Assembly (NCBI RefSeq): GCF_025153525.1
Contig: NZ_JANZNR010000007.1
Location: 222,553 to 286,552 of the forward strand
Length of the DNA stretch: 64,000 bases
Source: Psychroserpens sp. SPM9
Lineage (GTDB): Bacteria; Bacteroidota; Bacteroidia; Flavobacteriales; Flavobacteriaceae
Direction: 5' to 3'
Every line of letters starts with the position of its first letter. Within the stretch, counting starts at the first letter, position 1. The translations under genes and the position numbers were made by a program. Under the pieces are notes generated by a model that saw nothing but the letters and a program-made list of their open reading frames with translations, was not told the origin of the DNA and did no database searches. Below are positions 25,473 to 33,872 of the stretch, piece after piece.

Positions 25473-26821
25473 TATCCTATCTCTTTAAGCATTAAGTCTA
25501 AACCTTTTCTAATAATATCTTGATGCGGTTGTTTAGACACACATATAAATTCTGTTAATGCGAAATCTTCGGGAGCAACTTCGTACATTCCTAAAGCTTC
25601 CATTTCATCTAAATCCTCATATTTACACGCTTTTAAGATTTGTAACGGATAAATATCTAAAGGAAACACCTCTTCATAGGAACCCGTAACCACAAAAGCA
25701 CGATGTTCACCATTGGTATTGGTATTTAAACTGTATTTTTTCTTAGGTGTTAACCAAGAAAATGTTAACGCTCTAGACGTTGAAATTTTATTGAAAACGG
25801 GTTTATTCCAACCGAAAAACTCATAATCATCACCTTCAGGAATGACAGTAATTAAGTTATCGTAATAGCCTAAACTCCCGTCTGGTTTTACTTGTTTTCC
25901 AGACAATACATTTCCGGAGATAATACGATCATTACCGTCTTTTTCGACGCCATTATCGTAGACCATAGTGGCTACTTCGCTTCCTATTTTGGTTTTAAAA
26001 TATCTAGGTTTTTTTACTGAAGAACCTGCTAAAGCAATGACGCGTTCGGCATTGAATTTACCTGTAAGTAATAATTCACCAATAATCACTAAATCCTGCG
26101 CATTGACTGTCCAAACCGTTTCTCCTTTATTAACAGGATCGATTTTATTGATATGCGTACCAACATTACCTGCTGGATGCGGACCAGACACTTTGTGAAT
26201 TACAGCGTCGTTCATAGTTGCTAATGGCGAATTGTTAGAACCAACTCCAATATGCACTTGCCCTTCGGTTAATTTTGCTAATGCAGAAACAGCAGCTTGT
26301 AATTCGGCTTCTTTACCTGCAAGTACAAAATCTAAATCTGCAGCTAAAGGCGCTGTTGCATGTCCAGAGATAAAAATCGACTTAGGCGATTTTTCCGGAT
26401 TAGCAATCACATCATAAGGTCTTTGCTTGATAAAAGGCCAACATCCAGAAGCTAATAAATGTGCTTTGGTAGCAGCTGCATCAGCATTTATGTTAAACTT
26501 TCCAAAATCTTTGTAAGATTGCTCTTTATCTGCTTGAATCTTAACGGCATCAATACGTCGTTTAGGACCTCTTAATACCTCTACCACAGTTCCAGAAACT
26601 GGTGAAACGAACTTTACGTCTTCATTTGACTTATCATAAAAGATAACATCTCCTGTTTGTAAAGTAGTTCCTTCTTTGGCTACGAGTTTTGGAATAACGC
26701 TGTGAAAATCTTCAGGTCTGATAGTGCAGAAATTACTTATAATGGCTTGTTCAACTGTTTTATCAGCTTCGCCTACAAGTTTTATATCCAGACCTTTTTT
26801 AATCTTAATGTCTTTTGACAT
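25472..26821 (-). CDS. nqrA: Na+-NQR subunit A
   Basis: 449 residues, cytoplasmic subunit with the expected opening (IKKGLDIKLVGEAD), GDVIFYDKSNEDVKFVSPVSGTVVEVLRGPKRR (a lipoyl/barrel-sandwich-like fold) and the ending PHQDIIRKGLDLMLKEIG. It contacts the quinone-reducing end of the complex and has no own cofactor. It is the first gene of nqrABCDEF. Confidence 0.96.
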   Translation of the reverse strand: MSKDIKIKKGLDIKLVGEADKTVEQAIISNFCTIRPEDFHSVIPKLVAKEGTTLQTGDVIFYDKSNEDVKFVSPVSGTVVEVLRGPKRRIDAVKIQADKEQSYKDFGKFNINADAAATKAHLLASGCWPFIKQRPYDVIANPEKSPKSIFISGHATAPLAADLDFVLAGKEAELQAAVSALAKLTEGQVHIGVGSNNSPLATMNDAVIHKVSGPHPAGNVGTHINKIDPVNKGETVWTVNAQDLVIIGELLLTGKFNAERVIALAGSSVKKPRYFKTKIGSEVATMVYDNGVEKDGNDRIISGNVLSGKQVKPDGSLGYYDNLITVIPEGDDYEFFGWNKPVFNKISTSRALTFSWLTPKKKYSLNTNTNGEHRAFVVTGSYEEVFPLDIYPLQILKACKYEDLDEMEALGMYEVAPEDFALTEFICVSKQPHQDIIRKGLDLMLKEIG

Positions 26822-26858
26822 ACGCTTTATATTGAAATTAGTTGTCTAAAAATCGGTG

Positions 26859-26866
26859 CAAATTTA
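26859..26866 (-). promoter_or_regulatory. -7 promoter box of nqrABCDEF (TAAATTTG)
   Basis: Exact TAnnTTTG on the minus strand, 37 nt upstream of the nqrA ATG; the only such box in the region. Confidence 0.6.
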
Positions 26867-27184
26867 CGAATTTACCACGTAATAAAATAGCCTGTCTTTC
26901 TAAGTTTGTTATTTTTAATAATTCTAAATAACTTAGTTATACGAATTAAATATATGTGGCTGTTATTTATATTCTTATCAGACTTTAAAACACTCATTTT
27001 AAAAAAGCTACTTCTACAGAACATCTTCACAATACAAAGCGAGTTTAGTTGTTAGTAATTTAAGCCATAGCAACAAAAAACTATAGCATGATAATGGCTT
27101 CAAAAATATTTGAACATGCAATAATCTACTGAAGTCTTCAGTTACCGGAATTAGGAATTTAGGTTTTAAGGCACAGATTTTGTT
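26867..27184. other. Intergenic region between nqrA and the T9SS plug gene
   Basis: About 318 nt between two divergent promoter boxes. It is AT-rich. I see no supported frame, RNA gene or hairpin terminator in it; the short minus-strand frame inside is low-complexity and unlike a protein family. Confidence 0.6.
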
Positions 27185-27192
27185 TATCTTTG
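27185..27192 (+). promoter_or_regulatory. -7 promoter box of the T9SS plug gene (TATCTTTG)
   Basis: Exact TAnnTTTG 21 nt upstream of the ATG at 27214. A TTG at 27190 lies inside the box and is therefore not the start codon. Confidence 0.65.
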
Positions 27193-27213
27193 AATACACA
27201 CAAACTATTATTA

Positions 27214-28467
27214 ATGATTAAGACATTTTATTTTTTCCTGCTCGCCATCCTTATCACAGCTCAAGGGTTTAGCCAAACTGAAGAAGTTAATCCACCAGAT
27301 TATATAAAAACCATCACCTTTAGAAGTCGCACCTCTTCTCAAGGCCAATTACCTATTATACGTTTAGGAGAGGCCTTTCATTTAGAATTTGACGCTCTTA
27401 CCACTGATGAGCCTGATTTTTATTATACCATCGAACATTACAACTACGACTGGACCAAATCCAATCTTGCTAAAATGGAGTATTTACGCGGATTTGATAA
27501 TTACCGAATTGTAAACTACCGTAATTCTTTTAACGCGTACCAGTTATACTCGCATTATGATTTAGAAATTCCGAATGAGCAAACCCGTGGTTTATTAAAG
27601 TCTGGAAATTATATAATTACTATCTATAATGAAGATCAAGAAGTTGTATTTACCAGGAAATTTATGATTTACAAAGAGCAAGTTGGTGTAGGCGTGGCTA
27701 TAAAAAGATCCCGTGATGTATCTTATATTGAAAGTAAACAAAGTGTTGATATTGTTATTAATTCTGGCGCCTTGATTTTAAACAATCCGAAACAAACGGT
27801 CAAGACGTTGATAATTCAAAACAATAATTTAAAAACAGCAATTACAGGCATCAAACCTCAATATACTATTGGCAAGGAACTCATTTACAGATACACCAAA
27901 GAAACAGCATTTTGGGGCAGTAATGAATTTAGATTTTTTGAAACCAAAGATGTAAGAGGTGCCAATGTTGGTGTGCAATTTATAGATTTGAAAAACATTT
28001 ACCACAGTTATTTATTTGCTGATGGCCCTAGAGCTAATCAGCCTTACACCTACAATCCTGATATTAATGGTAATTTTCAAATAACAGCAATTGATACTGA
28101 TGATATCGATATTGAAGCCGATTATACGAACGTGCATTTCAAATTGCGTCACCCAAAACTTGCTGCTGGCAGTGAAGTGTATGTCTATGGAAATTTCAAT
28201 AACTATTCTTTAGAACCTCAAAACAGATTGACTTACAATAGTGAAGGCGGTCAATACGAAGGCATTATTAAACTAAAACAAGGATTTTACAACTACAAAT
28301 ATGTTGTGGTTGACGCCAAAGGCAAACTTGACCAAGGTCAGATAAGTGGTAATTACTGGCAAACTGAAAACAATTATAAAGTATTGGTCTACTACAGGGA
28401 TTTAGGCGCACGATTTGATGAACTCATTGGTTTTGGAGAGGCAACATCTGTAGATATTTCAAATTAG
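27214..28467 (+). CDS. Type IX secretion system plug protein (DUF5103)
   Basis: 417 residues from the ATG at 27214, with a signal peptide ending GFSQ. The DUF5103 pattern is clear: IRLGEAFHLEFDALTTDEPDFYYTIEHYNYDW, GFDNYRIVNYRNSFNAYQLYSHY, and a second beta domain VHFKLRHPKLAAGSEVYVYGNFNNYSLEPQNRLTYN that looks like a carbohydrate-binding-module/E-set fold. In the T9SS, the plug protein closes the lateral or periplasmic opening of the SprA translocon. The protein ends 4 nt inside the convergent cysteine dioxygenase gene. Confidence 0.88.
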   Translation: MIKTFYFFLLAILITAQGFSQTEEVNPPDYIKTITFRSRTSSQGQLPIIRLGEAFHLEFDALTTDEPDFYYTIEHYNYDWTKSNLAKMEYLRGFDNYRIVNYRNSFNAYQLYSHYDLEIPNEQTRGLLKSGNYIITIYNEDQEVVFTRKFMIYKEQVGVGVAIKRSRDVSYIESKQSVDIVINSGALILNNPKQTVKTLIIQNNNLKTAITGIKPQYTIGKELIYRYTKETAFWGSNEFRFFETKDVRGANVGVQFIDLKNIYHSYLFADGPRANQPYTYNPDINGNFQITAIDTDDIDIEADYTNVHFKLRHPKLAAGSEVYVYGNFNNYSLEPQNRLTYNSEGGQYEGIIKLKQGFYNYKYVVVDAKGKLDQGQISGNYWQTENNYKVLVYYRDLGARFDELIGFGEATSVDISN

Positions 28468-28994
28468 TCGTTTAGAGCCAGCTGCTTAAACGTATCAAAA
28501 CTCAGTTTTTTCTCAACAAATTGTTGTGATGTTTCATCAAAAGACACACAACGCTCTATAGGCTTTGCATATACATGCAGGCTAATCGATGTTCCCTGAT
28601 GACTATTTCTTAATTTATGAAAACCCAAGCGATCATTCATAAATGTTAGCTGCTCTGGCAAAATCTTATGAGCACCTACTTCTAATAAATTATGGTCGTT
28701 ATCTATGGCATAAAAGACTTCTTCCATTTCACCTTCTACCAAATATACCCAACAATCTTCACCATCATGACCATGAATAGTTGTTTCTTGATTGGAGTTC
28801 CAACATAGCAAAATGAGCTCAAAATGCGCATCTTTATAAATACAATTTCGAGTGTAATGTTGTGATGACCAACTTTCGTAAGACTTAAAATCGACAGTAC
28901 CAAAATCAAAGTTTTTGAGTATTGAATTGTAATTTTCAATAGAAGATGTCGACAGAAGCGCTATTAATTGTTGAATGTATTCTGGGGATTTCAA
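28464..28994 (-). CDS. Cysteine dioxygenase, type I
   Basis: 176 residues. The only possible start in the N-terminal part is a TTG at 28994; there is no in-frame ATG nearby. The cupin iron site is His74, His76 (TIHGHDGEDCW) and His126 (GFHKLRN). YTRN near residue 48 carries the substrate-binding Arg of mammalian CDO. Cys81 and Tyr142 (LHVY) align with the pair that forms the Cys-Tyr cofactor in mammals, whereas most bacterial CDOs have Gly at the Cys position. The enzyme oxidises cysteine to cysteine sulfinate. It is divergent from the PLP decarboxylase at 29087. Confidence 0.9.
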   Translation of the reverse strand: MKSPEYIQQLIALLSTSSIENYNSILKNFDFGTVDFKSYESWSSQHYTRNCIYKDAHFELILLCWNSNQETTIHGHDGEDCWVYLVEGEMEEVFYAIDNDHNLLEVGAHKILPEQLTFMNDRLGFHKLRNSHQGTSISLHVYAKPIERCVSFDETSQQFVEKKLSFDTFKQLALND

Positions 28995-29086
28995 GAGGAA
29001 GAACCGATATTTATATGGATATGAATAATATTCCGGAAAATAGGGATAAATTTACATAAAGCCAAACTATAAGACTTTAATCACAT

Positions 29087-30448
29087 ATGCAAAACGACCT
29101 TAAACTATTTATAGAGCTTGCTGAATTTTTAATTTCCGAAGAACAAAATAAACCTGTTGCAGCTCCAATTGACACCAAAGCGTTGTACCAGAAGCTTAAT
29201 CTTCAACTGGAAGATGAAGCTACTATAGATTCTGAATTTAAAGCACTTCTTAAAAACATCATTAAAAGCACACCAAAAACAGCATCAACTTCTTTTTTTA
29301 ATCAGCTGTTTGGCGGCCGAATAGATCGTGCAACTCTTGGTGATTTATTAGCGGTTATGCTTAATAACAGCATGTACACCTATAAAGTTGCCGGACCACA
29401 AGTTGGTATTGAAAAAACAATACTTCATAAAATCTGCAATATCATAGGTTATCCTGAAGAAGCCGACGGTACTTTTGCTCCAGGTGGTTCAATGAGTAAT
29501 TATATGGCTGTACTAATGGCTAGAGACAAGTACAATCCGTCGGTTAGAAATGAAGGTATCACGAATAAAATGACGTTATACACCTCGGAAGTCTCTCATT
29601 ATTCTATTGCCAAAAACGCCTCCTTTATTGGTGTTGGACGACAACAGGTTAGAGCTATAAAAACCAATGATAGAGGTGAAATGCTCGCTGAAGATTTAGA
29701 CCTCCAAATTACCCGAGACATCCAACAAGGTTTTCAACCATTTTTTGTAAATGCTACTGCAGGAACAACAGTTTTAGGTGCTTTTGACCCTGTGAAGAGC
29801 ATTCATGAAATCTGTAAAAAACATGATGTTTGGCTTCATTTAGATGGTGCCTATTGTGGCGCTGTTATTTTTAGTAACACCTACAAACATTTGGTAGAAG
29901 GCATCGCATTAACAGATTCGTTTAGTGTTAACGCACATAAAATGCTAGGCACACCTTTGAGTTGCTCTATTTTGGTAACCAGAAATAAAGCCTATTTACA
30001 CCAATCGCTTTCTAACGAAGCCGAATACCTTTACCAAACCGATAGTGACGATTTTAATTTGGGCAAAACATCACTTCAATGTGGTCGAAGAAACGATGCC
30101 TTAAAACTTTGGACCTTATGGAAATCTGTTGGAACAAACGGACTAGAAGCTATCGTTGATCATCAATTTAAATTGGCAAACTTAGCTCGTGATTATATTA
30201 ATAAGCATCCCGATTATACCTTATTTAGTTTTGATGATTCGATTTCGGTATGTTTTAATTACAAAACCATTTCTGCTAAAAAATTATGTACCGCTTTATA
30301 TGAAGAATCCAAACTGATGGTAGGCTTCGGAAATTTTAAAGGACAAGATTTTGTAAGAATGGTCACCATTAACAGCCTACTAAATGAAGAAGATATTTTA
30401 AACTTCTTCAAAACGATTGAAAAATTTGTAATTTCAACTGATATTTAA
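29087..30448 (+). CDS. Group II PLP-dependent decarboxylase, probable cysteine sulfinate decarboxylase
   Basis: 453 residues of the GAD/CSAD/DABA family. The PLP Lys is Lys285 (SVNAHKMLG), Asp253 (HLDGAYCG) binds the ring nitrogen and His171 (SEVSHYSI) stacks on it. Blocks FFNQLFGGRID, APGGSMSNYMAVLMAR and SLQCGRRNDALKLWTLWKSVG read much like animal CSAD/GAD. Divergent position to cysteine dioxygenase argues for cysteine sulfinate as substrate, giving hypotaurine. Glutamate, aspartate or 2,4-diaminobutyrate remain possible, so no symbol is given. Confidence 0.85.
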   Translation: MQNDLKLFIELAEFLISEEQNKPVAAPIDTKALYQKLNLQLEDEATIDSEFKALLKNIIKSTPKTASTSFFNQLFGGRIDRATLGDLLAVMLNNSMYTYKVAGPQVGIEKTILHKICNIIGYPEEADGTFAPGGSMSNYMAVLMARDKYNPSVRNEGITNKMTLYTSEVSHYSIAKNASFIGVGRQQVRAIKTNDRGEMLAEDLDLQITRDIQQGFQPFFVNATAGTTVLGAFDPVKSIHEICKKHDVWLHLDGAYCGAVIFSNTYKHLVEGIALTDSFSVNAHKMLGTPLSCSILVTRNKAYLHQSLSNEAEYLYQTDSDDFNLGKTSLQCGRRNDALKLWTLWKSVGTNGLEAIVDHQFKLANLARDYINKHPDYTLFSFDDSISVCFNYKTISAKKLCTALYEESKLMVGFGNFKGQDFVRMVTINSLLNEEDILNFFKTIEKFVISTDI

Positions 30449-30530
30449 ATCATTTTATCGAATATCAATTTATAATTTGTTAAAATTTTGCACAATTTGA
30501 AAAAAGTCTTCAGATTAATAGAAAATTCCT

Positions 30531-30538
30531 TATTTTTG
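30531..30538 (+). promoter_or_regulatory. -7 promoter box of apaG (TATTTTTG)
   Basis: Exact TAnnTTTG 23 nt upstream of the apaG ATG. Confidence 0.55.
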
Positions 30539-30561
30539 TAGGCTATTATTGGGATTAATTC

Positions 30562-30948
30562 ATGGTTCAACAAGTTACAAGCGGCATAAAAATTTCTGTC
30601 GAGACATCTTTCGAAGGCACATTTTATAAAAATTATAAAGTGCATTTCGCGTTTGGCTATAAAGTAACTATTGAAAATCAAAGTAAAGATTCTGTTCAGC
30701 TAAATTCCAGATACTGGAGAGTATTGGATGCTTTAAATAATGTAGAAGTTATCGAAGGCGAAGGTGTTATTGGCAAAAAGCCAGTTTTAAAACCTGGAGA
30801 ATCCCATACGTATAATTCGGGTTGCCTACTTACCTCACCTTTTGGAGCCATGCAAGGCCATTACAACATGGTCAACTTTACCAATACCAATAAATTTAAG
30901 GTTATCATTCCTACCTTTAAATTAAGTGCACCTTTTGCTCTTAATTAG
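30562..30948 (+). CDS. apaG: ApaG family protein
   Basis: 128 residues, the normal length. The fibronectin-III-like fold is recognisable: IKISVETSFEGTFYKNYKVHFAFGYKVTIENQSKDSVQLNSRYWRV, GEGVIGKKPVLKPGESHTYNSGC and MQGHYNMVNF. The family is named for Co2+/Mg2+ efflux in enterobacteria; the true role is unclear. It is preceded by its own promoter box and convergent with the DUF6695 gene. Confidence 0.93.
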   Translation: MVQQVTSGIKISVETSFEGTFYKNYKVHFAFGYKVTIENQSKDSVQLNSRYWRVLDALNNVEVIEGEGVIGKKPVLKPGESHTYNSGCLLTSPFGAMQGHYNMVNFTNTNKFKVIIPTFKLSAPFALN

Positions 30949-30963
30949 ACACCAGCTATCATT

Positions 30964-31965
30964 TCAGTTTTTGTAATCCTTCAGATACTCAAACCTGTAG
31001 GTCTTATTGTTTTGTTCCACATGAAAAAATTGGCAATTAGAATAATGCACAAATCTATAGTCTAACTGAATATTAAACCCTTCAGAAATAACACTATAAA
31101 CAGCATCACAATCAACATTTCCGTAAGGAGAAATACGTCTGTATCTAAACTGATTTGAATCATTTAAATCGTAAAGCTCAAACCAGGCGCCAGTCCCAAT
31201 ACCTCCTAACCATTGGGCGTGACTTTTTTTAATATCATTTTCTTGAGGCATAAGTTTACCAATCCTATCGGGCTTATACGCCTTAAGGCTATCTAAAAAC
31301 AAACGTCTGTTTTCTTTTCTAACAGTAGAATCAAATGCGGAAATTTCTCCAGCTTCAGAAACTACATAAACATGATTTTCAGTATCTCCTAAAACCACAT
31401 TACCAATAGTACTTGGTGTAAATCGTTTCGACTTGATTAAGCGAGATTTAATTGACGGATTTGTAACACTTTCAATCAAGCTATCTGTCACAAATCTCGC
31501 ACAATTGGACGCCTTCTTAATAAAAGCTGCATAACGCACAAAACCCTGATTCTGAATGGTTGTTATATATGTTTTTGCCTTTTGGTAATCAATAGCATTA
31601 CACACCGAAGCATATAAATGGCCGTCCCCATGGGTGAGTTGAGGATGAGTTGCCAAAAACTTCAAAATAGCCTTTAAATTTACAATCTGATCGTTTTCAA
31701 CCTGAGCCGTTATTGGAAAGTTGAGCTCAAAATCAATCTCTTTTGATCGCACTCTTCCGTGTGGCAAGGAAGTGATATACCTTCCAAAGTCATAATAGTC
31801 TAAATTGCCTGTCGACTTCTCTATCAACACTAAAGCAGCATGACCTGCTCTTACATAGTTTCTATTTCCTATATGTAAAAATCTAAGAAAAGGAGAATAC
31901 CATTCTTGGGCATGAGGGACAATTGTTTCCGGATAAGCAAGTGTGAGGATGATTCCGTCATTCAT
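30964..31965 (-). CDS. DUF6695 family protein
   Basis: 333 residues, no signal peptide. It opens DGIILTLAYPETIV and has a GHAALVLIEKSTGNLDYYDFGRY block near residue 42, then VCNAIDYQKA and KKASNCARFVTDSLI around residue 159. A His followed later by an N-C-A motif in this arrangement resembles permuted papain-fold families that process amide or ester bonds; this is only a pattern match. It is a Bacteroidota family without assigned function, transcribed alone. Confidence 0.72.
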   Translation of the reverse strand: MNDGIILTLAYPETIVPHAQEWYSPFLRFLHIGNRNYVRAGHAALVLIEKSTGNLDYYDFGRYITSLPHGRVRSKEIDFELNFPITAQVENDQIVNLKAILKFLATHPQLTHGDGHLYASVCNAIDYQKAKTYITTIQNQGFVRYAAFIKKASNCARFVTDSLIESVTNPSIKSRLIKSKRFTPSTIGNVVLGDTENHVYVVSEAGEISAFDSTVRKENRRLFLDSLKAYKPDRIGKLMPQENDIKKSHAQWLGGIGTGAWFELYDLNDSNQFRYRRISPYGNVDCDAVYSVISEGFNIQLDYRFVHYSNCQFFHVEQNNKTYRFEYLKDYKN

Positions 31966-32055
31966 ATTAAAAATATTAGGAGCAACTTACAAAAAATTAG
32001 CGATTAATTTAACCTTGTTTTATTACTTAGAAATTCATTAGTCGTCAAAAAATCG

Positions 32056-32063
32056 TAACTTTG
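32056..32063 (+). promoter_or_regulatory. -7 promoter box of pruA (TAACTTTG)
   Basis: Exact TAnnTTTG 40 nt upstream of the pruA ATG. Confidence 0.55.
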
Positions 32064-32103
32064 CAGCTTCAAAATAATAATGAATTTTTAAACCAAAATA
32101 AAG

Positions 32104-33729
32104 ATGGGAAAAGGATTTTTCAATGTACCAGTAGCTATAAATGAGCCTGTTAAATCATATGCGCCGGGTTCTCCAGAACGCGAAGCTGTTTTAGCAGCTT
32201 ACAAAGAAATGTGGAATACGAAGATTGATGTGCCCTTATATATTAACGGAAAAGATATATCTACCGGAAACACTAAAACCATGTCGGCTCCACATGACCA
32301 TCAACATATCGTTGGAACCTATCATTTAGCCGAAAAATCTCATGTAGAAGACGCTATATCTACAGCTTTAGAAGCCAGAAAAACTTGGTCTCAATTACCT
32401 TGGGAACAGCGCGCTGGAATCTTCTTAAAAGCTGCCGAATTGATTGCTGGACCTTACAGAGCGAAGATCAATGCTGCAACCATGATTGCACAATCTAAAA
32501 CAGTTCACCAGGCCGAAATTGATGCGGCTTGCGAGTTGATAGACTTCTTACGTTTTAATGTGCAGTTTATGACCGATATTTATCATGAACAACCTGAAAG
32601 CACAAGTGGTGCCTGGAACCGATTAGAATACCGTCCGCTTGAAGGATTTACTTATGCTGTAACACCGTTTAACTTTACTGCTATTGCTGGAAATCTTCCT
32701 GCTTGCATGGCAATGATGGGTAATGTAGTCGTTTGGAAACCAAGTGACAGTCAAATTTTCTCAGCAAAAGTGATTATGGACGTATTTAAGGAAGCCGGAG
32801 TTCCTGATGGTGTTATTAATGTGGTATTTGGTGATCCTGTGATGATTACAGATACTGTAATGGCTAGTCCTGATTTTTCTGGTTTACACTTTACGGGTTC
32901 CACACATATCTTTAAAGAACTTTGGAAAAAAATTGGAAACAATATTCATAACTACAAAACCTACCCAAGAATTGTTGGCGAAACAGGAGGAAAAGATTTC
33001 ATCGTCGCTCATAAAACAGCAAATCCGATTCAAGTAGCGACAGCTATTTCGAGAGGTGCTTTCGAATTTCAAGGACAAAAATGTAGTGCAGCTTCTAGAG
33101 CTTACGTCCCTTCAAATCTTTGGGATACGGTTAAAAAACGTATTATAGAAGACACGAAATCATTCAAAATGGGATCACCAGAAGATTTGAGCAATTTCAT
33201 TACTGCTGTGATACACGAAGGCTCTTTTGACAAATTAGCAAGCTATATCGATCAAGCTAAAAGTGATAGTAATGCCGAAATTATTGCTGGTGGAAATTAC
33301 GATAAAAGTAAAGGTTACTTTATTGAACCAACGATTATCGTCACTACCGATCCTAAATACACGACCATGTGTACAGAATTATTTGGACCTGTAATCACCA
33401 TTTATGTTTACGATGAAAATGACTACTCTGAAACCTTAAAACTTGTTGACCAAACAAGCGAGTATGCGTTAACTGGAGCTATACTTGCTACAGATAGATA
33501 TGCGATTCAAGAAGCGACAAAAGCCTTACAAAATTGTGCTGGAAACTTCTATATCAATGACAAACCAACTGGAGCTGTTGTTGGACAACAACCTTTTGGA
33601 GGTGCTAGAGCATCTGGAACCAACGACAAGGCAGGTAGTGCACTTAACTTATTACGTTGGGTTTCTCCTAGAATGATTAAGGAAACATTTGTAACTCCTA
33701 CAGATTATCGCTATCCTTTTTTAGGATAA
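32104..33729 (+). CDS. pruA: L-glutamate gamma-semialdehyde dehydrogenase
   Basis: 541 residues, the length of stand-alone P5C dehydrogenases (group 2) as opposed to PutA fusions. NAD-binding TPFNFTAIAGNLP and WKPSD, the general base Glu293 (VGETGGKDF) and the catalytic Cys327 (FQGQKCSAASRAYVP) are present. It converts glutamate semialdehyde (P5C) to glutamate in proline and arginine breakdown. No proline dehydrogenase gene lies in the window. It is monocistronic, with a terminator 25 nt after the stop. Confidence 0.95.
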   Translation: MGKGFFNVPVAINEPVKSYAPGSPEREAVLAAYKEMWNTKIDVPLYINGKDISTGNTKTMSAPHDHQHIVGTYHLAEKSHVEDAISTALEARKTWSQLPWEQRAGIFLKAAELIAGPYRAKINAATMIAQSKTVHQAEIDAACELIDFLRFNVQFMTDIYHEQPESTSGAWNRLEYRPLEGFTYAVTPFNFTAIAGNLPACMAMMGNVVVWKPSDSQIFSAKVIMDVFKEAGVPDGVINVVFGDPVMITDTVMASPDFSGLHFTGSTHIFKELWKKIGNNIHNYKTYPRIVGETGGKDFIVAHKTANPIQVATAISRGAFEFQGQKCSAASRAYVPSNLWDTVKKRIIEDTKSFKMGSPEDLSNFITAVIHEGSFDKLASYIDQAKSDSNAEIIAGGNYDKSKGYFIEPTIIVTTDPKYTTMCTELFGPVITIYVYDENDYSETLKLVDQTSEYALTGAILATDRYAIQEATKALQNCAGNFYINDKPTGAVVGQQPFGGARASGTNDKAGSALNLLRWVSPRMIKETFVTPTDYRYPFLG

Positions 33730-33753
33730 ATTCTCTGTACAATCTATAAAAGC

Positions 33754-33786
33754 ATCCTCAAATTTAACAGTTTGAGGATTTTTTTT
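33754..33786 (+). terminator. Terminator of pruA
   Basis: Stem ATCCTCAAA/TTTGAGGAT with an 8-nt loop, followed by an eight-T run. Confidence 0.85.
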
Positions 33787-33872
33787 GCCTTTTAACCTAA
33801 AACGTTACATGACACCTATTTAACTAAATGAAACTTTGTATCTTGTTGTCATAATCATAAAATTAATTGATC

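Noticed and set aside
27014..27213. Short minus-strand frame between nqrA and the plug gene, and a TTG start at 27190 for the plug gene
   Set aside because: The frame is low-complexity, unlike any family, and crosses the plug promoter. The TTG lies inside the -7 box, so the ATG at 27214 is used.
30445..30681. Minus-strand 78-codon frame opposite apaG
   Set aside because: Shadow of apaG and its promoter region; no family resemblance.
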